Position numbers and translations under genes: made by a program. From NCBI GenBank assembly GCA_937868245.1, contig CALMMI010000660.1, positions 1 through 5,315 of the forward strand: a DNA stretch of 5,315 bases, given 5' to 3'. Below the pieces are notes generated by a model. That model saw only the letters and a program-made list of their open reading frames with translations. It was not told the DNA's origin and made no database searches. Positions 1-4,946 of this stretch are shown here, one piece after another. The DNA comes from an uncultured Ignavibacteria bacterium. GTDB lineage: Bacteria; Bacteroidota; Ignavibacteria; Kapaibacteriales; UBA961. Positions within the stretch are counted from its first letter, which is position 1. Each line of letters begins with the position of its first letter.

Positions 1-32
1 TTGACCGACACAAGGATGTTCTTCAGTCGAAT

Positions 33-50
33 AAAAAAAAGCCGCATCAG
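33..50 (-). terminator. 3' end of the structured RNA: closing stem plus U8 run
   Basis: On the minus strand the 3' arm of the closing stem (TGATGCGGCT, 49 to 40) is followed directly by T residues at 40-33. The partner arm lies about 230 bases upstream, so the stem that would stop the polymerase forms by long-range pairing of the finished RNA. The stem and U tract are seen in the sequence; their role as terminator or 3'-end signal is inferred. Confidence 0.5.
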
Positions 51-285
51 CCTCTCTACGTCGGAAAAGATGCAGTAAAAGAACTCTGCTTCACACACGG
101 TGGGTAGCTCCCGAATATATTTTGCTTCCACTGAATCTCGCTGTTGAACTTCTCTGAAGTTCGGAGATTTCCTTTCTTGCGAAAGGATGAGGCCTGTAAT
201 TTATAGCCGGAGACAGCTTCCCTATGAAATTAAATATCAGTTCTTTTATTTGCGTGCGACAACGAAAGGATGATGCGGCTAAGCA
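40..285 (-). ncRNA. ssrS: probable 6S RNA (structured RNA downstream of zapA)
   Basis: No convincing protein frame exists here, but the minus strand folds into a long rod. A 10-bp stem (271-280 with 40-49) continues after one mismatch into CCUUUC/GAGAGG (264-269 with 51-56), then UGUCG/CGACG (257-261 with 59-63). After internal loops come 9 bp (239-247 with 77-85), 7 bp (223-229 with 89-95) and GGGAAGCU/AGCUACCC (215-222 with 102-109). The head holds a GCAA-capped hairpin (171-186) and a stem (164-169 with 134-139) enclosing a 6-bp hairpin (146-162). The 3' strand of the closing stem runs straight into eight U. 6S RNA inhibits sigma-70-type RNA polymerase holoenzyme and is a rod with a closing stem and central bubble; it commonly follows zapA. 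The identity is inferred from synteny and fold. At about 245 nt with a branched head it is longer than a typical 6S RNA of under 200 nt. I saw no tmRNA, RNase P or SRP signature. The 5' end is approximate. Confidence 0.55.
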
Positions 286-294
286 TCTTTAATT

Positions 295-322
295 GAAATA
301 TGAATTAGACTCCTCTTTTCAA
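295..322 (-). promoter_or_regulatory. weak candidate promoter for the 6S-like RNA
   Basis: On the minus strand TTGAAA (322-317) is followed after 16 bases by TATTTC (300-295), about 10 bases before the likely RNA 5' end. This fits a degenerate -35/-10 pair. Read as a Bacteroidota promoter it has TTG but only a poor TAnnTTTG match. The RNA could equally be processed from a zapA read-through transcript. Confidence 0.22.
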
Positions 323-381
323 AAGAAAAAAAGCGTCGTGTGATAAACTCTTATGTAATGATGTTGAAGTATAAGTAAAAA

Positions 382-669
382 TTATTTTTCTTTTTTCCAG
401 CATTGTTCGAGAAATGCGGACATTTTATCGAATTCCGAGGAGATGAATTCTGTATCGGCAGCAGATTGGCTTTTCAGATCATAATTGATTTCCGCAAGGT
501 TTAGGGCTGATACCACTGCAAGCGTAGCGGTAGATTGGTCTTGGAGTTTACCTTGTAATTCTTGAAACTGCGAATCCACTTCCGCTGCACAGGAACGAAC
601 CTTATGCTCATCCTCTCCGCGTAATGTATATTCTTTTCCACCTATTTTAACTCGTATGCTCTGTATCAT
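382..669 (-). CDS. zapA: cell division protein ZapA
   Basis: ZapA is a small cytoplasmic protein that binds FtsZ and cross-links its filaments, stabilising the Z ring. The 95-residue product has the family layout. An N-terminal beta-strand module (IRVKIGGKEYTLRGEDEHK, about residues 5-23) corresponds to the conserved I-x-V-x-I-x-G-K/R-x-Y core. The rest is a long amphipathic helix (about 24-92) that forms the dimer or tetramer coiled coil. The length matches the usual 90-110 residues. The ATG at 667-669 is used because the conserved strand begins immediately after it; I see no Shine-Dalgarno sequence, as is common in Bacteroidota. A candidate TTG/TAATTTTA promoter lies 50-80 bases upstream. 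Downstream on the same strand is the 6S-like RNA, a conserved neighbour that supports both calls. The family assignment is firm; the FtsZ role comes from knowledge of the family. Confidence 0.88.
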   Translation of the reverse strand: MIQSIRVKIGGKEYTLRGEDEHKVRSCAAEVDSQFQELQGKLQDQSTATLAVVSALNLAEINYDLKSQSAADTEFISSEFDKMSAFLEQCWKKEK

Positions 670-718
670 TCAAAAGTGTCGATGTTTTTTCGTTGTCAGT
701 ATTAATATTGTCGTACTA

Positions 719-749
719 TAAAATTACGGTATTCCAACAATCATACCAA
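719..749 (-). promoter_or_regulatory. candidate Bacteroidota-type promoter of zapA
   Basis: On the minus strand TTG (749-747) is separated by 20 bases from TAATTTTA (726-719), a 7-of-8 match to the TAnnTTTG -7 box. A start near 712 would give a leader of about 43 bases. A short inverted repeat, GGTAT/ATACC (728-732 and 743-747), sits inside the spacer. This is motif reading only. Confidence 0.4.
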
Positions 750-790
750 CTATTTTCTGTTTAAAAAGAAAAAAACGATAAAATAATGAA

Positions 791-814
791 TATACCCGGG
801 GATTCGGGAAATAT
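791..814 (-). terminator. weak hairpin downstream of the rhomboid-like gene
   Basis: The minus strand can pair CCCG with CGGG around a six-base loop, extended by ATAT/ATAT across a small internal loop, about 36 bases after the stop codon of the rhomboid-like gene. A T-rich stretch follows, but only after about ten bases, so it is a poor intrinsic terminator. It could be a 3'-end stabilising hairpin. Confidence 0.3.
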
Positions 815-849
815 CCAAATAATTAGTTAAGGGTTAGAGTTCTAAGATG

Positions 850-1686
850 TTACTTTAGATTTTTGGAGTAATAATCCAAGAAATCACGCTCATCGGGAGT
901 GAGTGAATCGGTGCCGTGTGCAAATATTTTATCCAGAAGTATATTTGCCCGTTCTTCATCGTTGATATGGTCGTATGATACGATATGCCGTGCTGATGGT
1001 TGAACAGTACTGTATCCCTGTTGGAAATCAGACTCAACGGGATGATATTCTTCATCAAAGATGGGAATTGTTTGTGTATCCCTGCTTCGGATTGGTTTAG
1101 TCCGTGTTGAGGTTTGCATGTACATGAATACAGTCAAAAGACCTGCAAACACACCAAGCCCACTCTGAATTGCAAGCGGGAAATATGGCAGTTTCATCAA
1201 TAATACTTCAATTGCCGAAACTGTAAGGAAAGCAAACGAGGAAATCAAAATAATTACATCGCCGCGCACATGCAATCCGAAAATGTCAATTGCCCTACGT
1301 GGGAACGTCCAGAGAAACAACGTGAGTATATACAGAGAAATTGCTTCCGACCCCGCAAGCGGAGTTCCTGAATCCTGGAAAAGAAGAGTATATCCAACAC
1401 CCTGAAATACTGTTACGGCAAGTAAAAAGAGCGGCAACCGCCTGCGGAACACCATTTCCAATTCTTCACCGAAGAAATACAACGACATCGCCAGTAATAT
1501 CATACCGCCGATACTCGGTGAAGCGAGCGGGTATGTAAGAATACGCCAAAATTGAAAATTATGTAATACTAACGAGGGGTATAATTCAAGGTTTGCGCCA
1601 ATCATCCCTTTACTCACTGAATTGAGTAAATACACTACACCTGCAATAAGCAGAAAACGTTGGGAGAATGAACTGAATGGACGCAT
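850..1686 (-). CDS. rhomboid-family membrane protein, probably catalytically inactive, with C-terminal DUF6576-like segment
   Basis: The 278-residue product has a rhomboid-like membrane domain (about 10-190) and a cytoplasmic tail (about 191-278). Rhomboid hallmarks seen are FQFWRILTYPL (45-55, the WR motif), a second helix ending FFGEELE (71-77), and a helix starting with AGSEA (111-115) where active rhomboids have GxSGA. S113 therefore sits at the nucleophile position, but the following Gly is Glu. The helix that normally carries the catalytic His (usual form AHLGG..AGLL) reads IQSGLGVFAGLL (173-184) with no His. The His and Asn of the second helix are also absent (GGMILLAMS, 60-68). The tail segment around 241-278 (LLDKIFAHGTDSLTPDERDFL) resembles the short domain ending many Bacteroidota rhomboids. 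It starts 23 bases after the nuoE stop and is probably cotranscribed with it. The family is fairly sure; loss of protease activity is inferred from missing residues. There is no Shine-Dalgarno sequence. Confidence 0.75.
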   Translation of the reverse strand: MRPFSSFSQRFLLIAGVVYLLNSVSKGMIGANLELYPSLVLHNFQFWRILTYPLASPSIGGMILLAMSLYFFGEELEMVFRRRLPLFLLAVTVFQGVGYTLLFQDSGTPLAGSEAISLYILTLFLWTFPRRAIDIFGLHVRGDVIILISSFAFLTVSAIEVLLMKLPYFPLAIQSGLGVFAGLLTVFMYMQTSTRTKPIRSRDTQTIPIFDEEYHPVESDFQQGYSTVQPSARHIVSYDHINDEERANILLDKIFAHGTDSLTPDERDFLDYYSKNLK

Positions 1687-1709
1687 AATATTTTTTGCAG
1701 TTGAAAAAC

Positions 1710-2183
1710 TTACTTTAATGTTGATAATAACTCTTCAACAGTCAAAGGTGTTACATTTTCATAAAAATCTTCGTTGATTGCAATCATCGGAGCACCGCCG
1801 CACGCACCCATGCATTCAACTTCTTCAAGTGAGACTAATCCGTTTTCGGTGCACTCATTGTGCTTTATTCCATATTTTTTTGAAACCAAATCGTAGATAT
1901 TTTCTCCGCCCCTGAGCATACACGATACGTTTGTGCATACCTGTACGTGGAATTTGCCCATTGGTTTTTTGAAGTACATCGTATAGAATGTTGCAACTCC
2001 AAGCACATGAGAATGCGCGAGTTCCATCACTTCACCAACGTATTTCATAACATCGTCCGATAGCCAACCGAACTTTTTTTGTGCCATCCACAGAACCGGC
2101 ATTATGGCTGCTTTCGGTTCGGGATATTGTGCCTTCAAACGTGATACTTCTGCAAGTTCTTCGGGAGTAAACGTAATATCCAT
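1710..2183 (-). CDS. nuoE: NADH-quinone oxidoreductase subunit NuoE (24 kDa, 2Fe-2S, thioredoxin-like)
   Basis: NuoE belongs to the NADH-oxidising arm of complex I, where it carries the N1a 2Fe-2S cluster beside the FMN subunit NuoF. Related chains occur in bifurcating hydrogenases and formate dehydrogenases. From the chosen ATG the protein has 157 residues. A helical N-terminal part (about 1-65; YPEPKAAIMPVLWMAQKKFG) is followed by VLGVATFYTMY and the thioredoxin-like fold. All four cluster ligands are present: C83 and C88 in VCTNVSC, C124 and C128 in ECMGACGGAP. The frame extends upstream to a GTG at 2226-2228, but the added 15 residues are not family-like and overlap the -7 box, so ATG 2181-2183 is preferred. 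No nuoF or other complex I gene is adjacent; the next gene in the same direction is a rhomboid-like protein. The family call is firm; which complex it joins is open. Confidence 0.92.
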   Translation of the reverse strand: MDITFTPEELAEVSRLKAQYPEPKAAIMPVLWMAQKKFGWLSDDVMKYVGEVMELAHSHVLGVATFYTMYFKKPMGKFHVQVCTNVSCMLRGGENIYDLVSKKYGIKHNECTENGLVSLEEVECMGACGGAPMIAINEDFYENVTPLTVEELLSTLK

Positions 2184-2227
2184 TGATTTGTTCTTTCGAT
2201 TCGTAGGGATGTAGAGGAATATTACCA

Positions 2228-2260
2228 CAAAAATACGAAACCACTACGAAAAAAACACAA
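2228..2260 (-). promoter_or_regulatory. candidate Bacteroidota-type promoter of nuoE
   Basis: On the minus strand TTG (2260-2258) is followed after 22 bases by TATTTTTG (2235-2228), a full match to TAnnTTTG. Transcription starting just downstream would give a leader of roughly 40 bases to the ATG at 2183. It would lie beyond the alternative GTG start, which favours the shorter protein. Confidence 0.5.
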
Positions 2261-2277
2261 CTCTAATGAAAAAACAG

Positions 2278-2292
2278 TTACTTTTAAAGTAA
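2278..2292. repeat. short palindrome TTACTTT-T-AAAGTAA
   Basis: A perfect 7-bp inverted repeat around one base lies about 20 bases upstream of the nuoE -33 box. Its size and place suit a dimeric regulator site, but in DNA this AT-rich it may be chance. No regulator can be named. Confidence 0.3.
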
Positions 2293-2331
2293 AGACGGAA
2301 ATTTTTGAAGTTTGTTTCCAATGTTTTTTAC

Positions 2332-2374
2332 ATTTAACATTCAGGAATTTTTCAAAAATTCCTGAATGTTAAAT
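2332..2374. repeat. perfect 21-bp inverted repeat with one central base
   Basis: The left arm (2332-2352) begins ATTTAACATTCAGGAA. The right arm (2354-2374) is its exact reverse complement, with only C2353 between them. As RNA it would be a very stable hairpin in either direction. It lies between the candidate promoters of nuoE (minus) and the beta-barrel gene (plus), seven bases before the -33 box of the latter, so probably outside both transcripts. It could be an insulating terminator, a large operator, or a small repetitive palindromic element. The palindrome is certain, the function unknown. Confidence 0.9.
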
Positions 2375-2380
2375 CTTTAA

Positions 2381-2410
2381 TTGGTAATTATGGCTGAATT
2401 TATTAGTTTG
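2381..2410 (+). promoter_or_regulatory. candidate promoter of the beta-barrel gene
   Basis: TTG (2381-2383) is separated by 19 bases from TTAGTTTG (2403-2410), one mismatch from TAnnTTTG. The predicted leader is about 45 bases. TATACT at 2444-2449 was considered as a -10 box, but it lies too close to the ribosome binding site. Confidence 0.4.
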
Positions 2411-2452
2411 CGTTAAATAAAATTCACTTTCATTTTTACTAATTATACTCAA

Positions 2453-2457
2453 GAGGA
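2453..2457 (+). promoter_or_regulatory. ribosome binding site of the beta-barrel gene
   Basis: GAGGA ends five bases before the ATG at 2463. It is one of only two clear Shine-Dalgarno sequences in the window, and it supports this start and suggests strong translation. Confidence 0.65.
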
Positions 2458-2462
2458 TTATT

Positions 2463-3308
2463 ATGAAGCAAAAAATACCAATGTTATTTTGCATTCTCAC
2501 TTTGCTTAGCCTTTCAACAGCACTTTCTCAACCTATCCCTAAAACAACCTTTGGTGTCGGAGGTGGAATAATCATGACAGGCAGTGCAGGTTCTAACAGA
2601 TTATCAGGCGGAAGAAATGGCGTTAGCTTAACCCTAATACAAAATGCAAAATTTTTCTTTGATTCAACCTACATTGGAGGTGGTATTTCACCTGCTGAAG
2701 CAGATTTTACTTCAGAGAATAAACCAAGTATTTTTGGTGGGGTCAGTTTTAATACAATGCTTGACACCAACATGCAAATAGGAATTTTTGTTGGTCAATT
2801 ATTCGGTAAAGCCAAAGGCACTTTTCGTGCAACAATAATTTACTCTGATAGTTTAAGACCCTCGGAAGTATTATCTGGTACACTGGAGTCGGATGTAAAG
2901 GGATGGGTTGCGGAACTGAACGTCAAGTATTTTTTCAACGCTAGTTTCCATCCTTTTGTTGGTATTGGCGGAAGGTATTCAACTCAAACTATGACAACTA
3001 ATGCAATATTTTTAAATAATAAGTCAGTAACATTTGATGAAATCCCTGGGGTTGATGAATTTGGTGGATTTGTAAATGTAGGGGTAAAAATACCACTATT
3101 GAGTAGCTTGTTTTTGGATGCTGAAGTTGCAGGTATTTTCCGTAATGGAACTGAATATGAACAGGAAAAAACTACAGAAACTTCAAAAATGTCTTTCGAA
3201 CCTGCGTTCCGAATCGGCTTGTCTTACGACATAGGTCAGTTTTTTAGTGCTGAAAGGTACGGAGATGAAGATGAAACCCCTGCTAAAAAAGCTCCTAAGA
3301 AACCGTAA
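2463..3308 (+). CDS. secreted, probably outer-membrane beta-barrel protein of unknown function
   Basis: The 281-residue product begins with a Sec signal peptide: MKQK, a hydrophobic stretch at about 5-19, and likely cleavage after ALS (residue 22) before QPIP. The rest is rich in Gly, aromatic residues and alternating hydrophobic positions. Strand-like runs include TTFGVGGGIIM (28-38), IFGGVSFNTML (90-100), MQIGIFVGQLFG, FHPFVGIGGRYS, EFGGFVNVGVKIPL and FEPAFRIGLSYDIGQFF near the end, typical of small Bacteroidota outer-membrane barrels. After the last strand, about 19 residues form a charged tail ending in Lys/Pro-rich PAKKAPKKP. I recognise no specific family or substrate; a structural barrel, porin-like or adhesion role are all possible. 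It has its own promoter and Shine-Dalgarno sequence, and a terminator follows, so it is probably monocistronic. The start is well supported by the ribosome site and signal peptide. Confidence 0.75.
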   Translation: MKQKIPMLFCILTLLSLSTALSQPIPKTTFGVGGGIIMTGSAGSNRLSGGRNGVSLTLIQNAKFFFDSTYIGGGISPAEADFTSENKPSIFGGVSFNTMLDTNMQIGIFVGQLFGKAKGTFRATIIYSDSLRPSEVLSGTLESDVKGWVAELNVKYFFNASFHPFVGIGGRYSTQTMTTNAIFLNNKSVTFDEIPGVDEFGGFVNVGVKIPLLSSLFLDAEVAGIFRNGTEYEQEKTTETSKMSFEPAFRIGLSYDIGQFFSAERYGDEDETPAKKAPKKP

Positions 3309-3352
3309 TTAGAATCTCCTAACTTATATCAGCAGTCAATCATAAAAATTTG

Positions 3353-3387
3353 AAGCCCTTTGAATCTACTTCAAAGGGCTTTCTTAT
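3353..3387. terminator. bidirectional intrinsic terminator between the convergent barrel gene and mscL
   Basis: AAGCCCTTTGAA (3353-3364) pairs perfectly over 12 bp with 3370-3381 around a five-base loop. TTTCTTATT follows on the plus strand. On the minus strand the hairpin is followed by CAAATTTTTATG, so it can end both the barrel gene (stop at 3308) and mscL (stop at 3417). Confidence 0.88.
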
Positions 3388-3416
3388 TATCTACGAACAA
3401 TAACCTATGCTCGCTG

Positions 3417-3821
3417 TTAACTTGATTTTTTCAACAAATCACGAATCTCGGTAAGTAAAACTTCCTGTGCAGTTGGAGCTGGAACTTCTGCAGGCAGTTC
3501 TTCTTTTTTCCGTTTCATCGCGTTGATTCCTTTTATAACTATAAACAGAACAAAAGCAATTATCACAAAATCTATAATTGCATTAAGAAAAACACCATAT
3601 TTAAGGAGAACCGCAGGTACTTCCCCAACAGCGGGTTTGAGTGTTATTGCCAAGTTCGAGAAGTCTGCCCCCCCGAGCAATAAACCTATTGGTGGCATCA
3701 ATACATTAGTCACCAATGTAGAGACAATCTTCCCGAAAGCACCGCCAATAATAACCCCGACTGCCAAATCAACCATATTGCCTTTCACAGCAAACTCTTT
3801 AAATTCGGACATAACGGACAT
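3417..3821 (-). CDS. mscL: large-conductance mechanosensitive channel MscL
   Basis: MscL is an inner-membrane homopentamer that opens near lytic tension and releases solutes after osmotic downshock. The N-terminal amphipathic helix and first membrane helix are highly conserved: SEFKEFAVKGNMVDLAVG, then VIIGGAFGKIVSTLVTNVLMPPIG. A short periplasmic loop follows (about 50-75), then the second membrane helix (LNAIIDFVIIAFVLFIVIKG) and a charged cytoplasmic helix (QEVLLTEIRDLLKKSS). At 134 residues the length is normal. Three ATGs lie at the start. AAGGA at 3829-3833 is one base from the first (3825-3827), too close, but seven bases from the second (3819-3821). Starting there gives MSVMSEFKEF, collinear with E. 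coli MSIIKEFREF, so the second is chosen. It lies downstream of yggS on the same strand and may be partly cotranscribed. Confidence 0.95.
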   Translation of the reverse strand: MSVMSEFKEFAVKGNMVDLAVGVIIGGAFGKIVSTLVTNVLMPPIGLLLGGADFSNLAITLKPAVGEVPAVLLKYGVFLNAIIDFVIIAFVLFIVIKGINAMKRKKEELPAEVPAPTAQEVLLTEIRDLLKKSS

Positions 3822-3828
3822 AGGCATT

Positions 3829-3836
3829 TCCTTCTC
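3829..3836 (-). promoter_or_regulatory. ribosome binding site that decides the mscL start
   Basis: On the minus strand GAGAAGGA spans 3836-3829. Spacing from AAGGA is one base to the first ATG and seven to the second, so it supports initiation at 3821 rather than 3827. Confidence 0.6.
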
Positions 3837-3895
3837 AGATTAATTAGTAATAAATTTCACCCTTTGCATAAGGGCACTCTTATTGAATACTTCAG

Positions 3896-3913
3896 CAAAC
3901 TTACTCAAGTTTG
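3896..3913. repeat. 7-bp hairpin between yggS and mscL
   Basis: CAAACTT (3896-3902) and AAGTTTG (3907-3913) pair perfectly around a four-base loop, 34 bases past the yggS stop. No U run follows on the minus strand, so it is not a classic terminator. It may stabilise the yggS 3' end or partly limit read-through into mscL. A second small stem, CCCTT/AAGGG, lies at about 3860-3874. Confidence 0.4.
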
Positions 3914-3947
3914 GTTATCAAAACAAACGAATTCTCTCCATATCTAC

Positions 3948-4667
3948 TCATTTACTATACACACGCTCTCCGAATATAGCTGTTCCTATCCGAACCATCG
4001 TAGCTCCTTCGCTTATTGCCAACGGGAAATCTCCGCTCATTCCCATAGAAAGATGCACTAAAGAAGGATAGTGGATTTGAAGTTCATCTCTCGTTTGCCT
4101 AAGCGTTGAAAATTCACCACGCAATTCATCATCAGTTGCGGTAAACGAAGGGATTGTCATAAAGCCACAGAGCTCAATTGATGGTAATTTTACAACATCT
4201 TCCACCAGCTTATTCACATCGTTTGGCTCACAACCGGATTTGGATTCCTCGCTGGAAGTATTCACTTGAATCAGTATTTTGATTGTTCTATTATTCTCTA
4301 CTGCACATTTAGAAATTTCACGTGCTAACTTTAATGAATCAACCGAATGAATCATAGTAATGAACGGTGCAATCAATTTCACTTTGTTTGATTGTAAGTG
4401 TCCTATGAAGTGCCATTCGGGGTTAAGACCGATTGCGGACAAAGCACTGTGTTTTTCAATAGCTTCAAGAGCATAGTTCTCCCCGAAGACTGTTATTCCA
4501 CAGGAAACAGCTTCAATTAAAATCACAGATGGTTGAGTTTTCGAGACAGCAATAATTTTTACATCGGCAGGGTCACGATTTGCTTTTATAGCCGAAGCAA
4601 CCACTTCCGTATGTATATTTTTCCACCGTCGGGCGAGAGAGTTTGAATTTTTGTTCGTGTCTGGCAT
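3948..4667 (-). CDS. yggS: YggS/PLPBP family pyridoxal phosphate homeostasis protein
   Basis: This cytoplasmic family binds pyridoxal 5'-phosphate on a TIM-barrel like that of alanine racemase. It has no known enzymatic turnover and buffers free PLP and amino-acid/keto-acid pools. The 239-residue protein has every hallmark in order: VSKTQP with the PLP-binding lysine K43, FGENYALEA (61-69), WHFIGHLQSNK (85-95, where most members have GPLQ or GHLQ), HSVDSLKLA (107-115), LIQVNTSSEESKSG (132-145), CGFMTIPS, and the phosphate-binding end LSMGMSGDFPLAISEGATMVRIGTAIFG (206-233). The length is standard. ATG 4665-4667 lies just before the first helix; no Shine-Dalgarno sequence is seen. A perfect TAATTTTG -7 box lies about 35 bases upstream. 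Neighbours are mscL downstream and a divergent hydrolase gene upstream, rather than the proC or sepF/ylm genes often found beside it. The assignment is secure. Confidence 0.95.
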   Translation of the reverse strand: MPDTNKNSNSLARRWKNIHTEVVASAIKANRDPADVKIIAVSKTQPSVILIEAVSCGITVFGENYALEAIEKHSALSAIGLNPEWHFIGHLQSNKVKLIAPFITMIHSVDSLKLAREISKCAVENNRTIKILIQVNTSSEESKSGCEPNDVNKLVEDVVKLPSIELCGFMTIPSFTATDDELRGEFSTLRQTRDELQIHYPSLVHLSMGMSGDFPLAISEGATMVRIGTAIFGERVYSK

Positions 4668-4701
4668 TATTAATTGAGATATTGTGCGTCTGATTATTAG
4701 G

Positions 4702-4709
4702 CAAAATTA
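4702..4709 (-). promoter_or_regulatory. candidate -7 box of yggS
   Basis: The minus strand reads TAATTTTG at 4709-4702, an exact match to TAnnTTTG, giving a leader of roughly 30 bases. No TTG is present 17-23 bases upstream, so the -33 element is weak or absent. Confidence 0.38.
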
Positions 4710-4840
4710 GAACTTTTTCGGATACAGACCATCCTTAGAGGACTTTAAATATTTTTTGTACTCATAGTAAACATTCTATAACTATAGTAATGTAAATCAA
4801 GTCGCAATATGGATTCTTTCAAATAAGCCAGCCGTAATTG

Positions 4841-4861
4841 GCAAATGATTCTTACATTTGC
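4841..4861 (+). promoter_or_regulatory. candidate promoter with overlapping inverted repeat, upstream of the hydrolase gene
   Basis: TACATTTG (4853-4860) matches the TAnnTTTG box exactly. It overlaps the right arm of an inverted repeat GCAAATG/CATTTGC (4841-4847 and 4855-4861), a layout suited to a repressor covering the promoter. No TTG box lies at the proper distance. The leader to the ATG at 4947 would be about 80 bases. The promoter assignment is tentative; the inverted repeat is exact. Confidence 0.35.
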
Positions 4862-4946
4862 ATTGGAGCGAATGTATATTTATTTACTAAGAAGTTTCCA
4901 CTCAGTTTAGTTTCCTTATTAATCCATCTAAAAAGATAATATCATT

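Noticed and set aside
3..28. Possible minus-strand hairpin GACUGA/UCGGUC past the RNA's U run
   Set aside because: Only six pairs, including a G-U, around a 14-base loop at the window edge; not distinguishable from chance.
40..285. tmRNA, RNase P RNA or SRP RNA as alternatives for the structured RNA
   Set aside because: There is no tRNA-like CCA end or tag frame, no GAGGAAAGUCC-type core and no SRP GGAAGGAAGCA-type loop.
855..1058. Minus-strand frame of 67 residues
   Set aside because: It lies wholly within the rhomboid-like gene in another frame and has no family-like sequence.
1341..1538. Plus-strand frame of 65 residues
   Set aside because: It is antisense to the membrane-spanning part of the rhomboid-like gene; no motif or ribosome site.
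2184..2228. N-terminal extension of NuoE from the GTG at 2226-2228
   Set aside because: The extra residues are not family-like, and the GTG overlaps the predicted -7 box; the ATG at 2183 fits NuoE length.
2032..2244. Minus-strand 70-residue frame overlapping the nuoE 5' end
   Set aside because: It overlaps the well-supported nuoE frame and lacks recognisable features.
2444..2449. TATACT as a -10 box for the beta-barrel gene
   Set aside because: Transcription would begin within or next to the ribosome binding site, leaving no usable leader.
3523..3843. Plus-strand frame of 106 residues
   Set aside because: It is antisense to mscL, which is unmistakable.
3864..4071. Two plus-strand frames of 65 and 62 residues
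   Set aside because: They are antisense to the yggS 3' end and its downstream spacer, with biased composition and no motifs.
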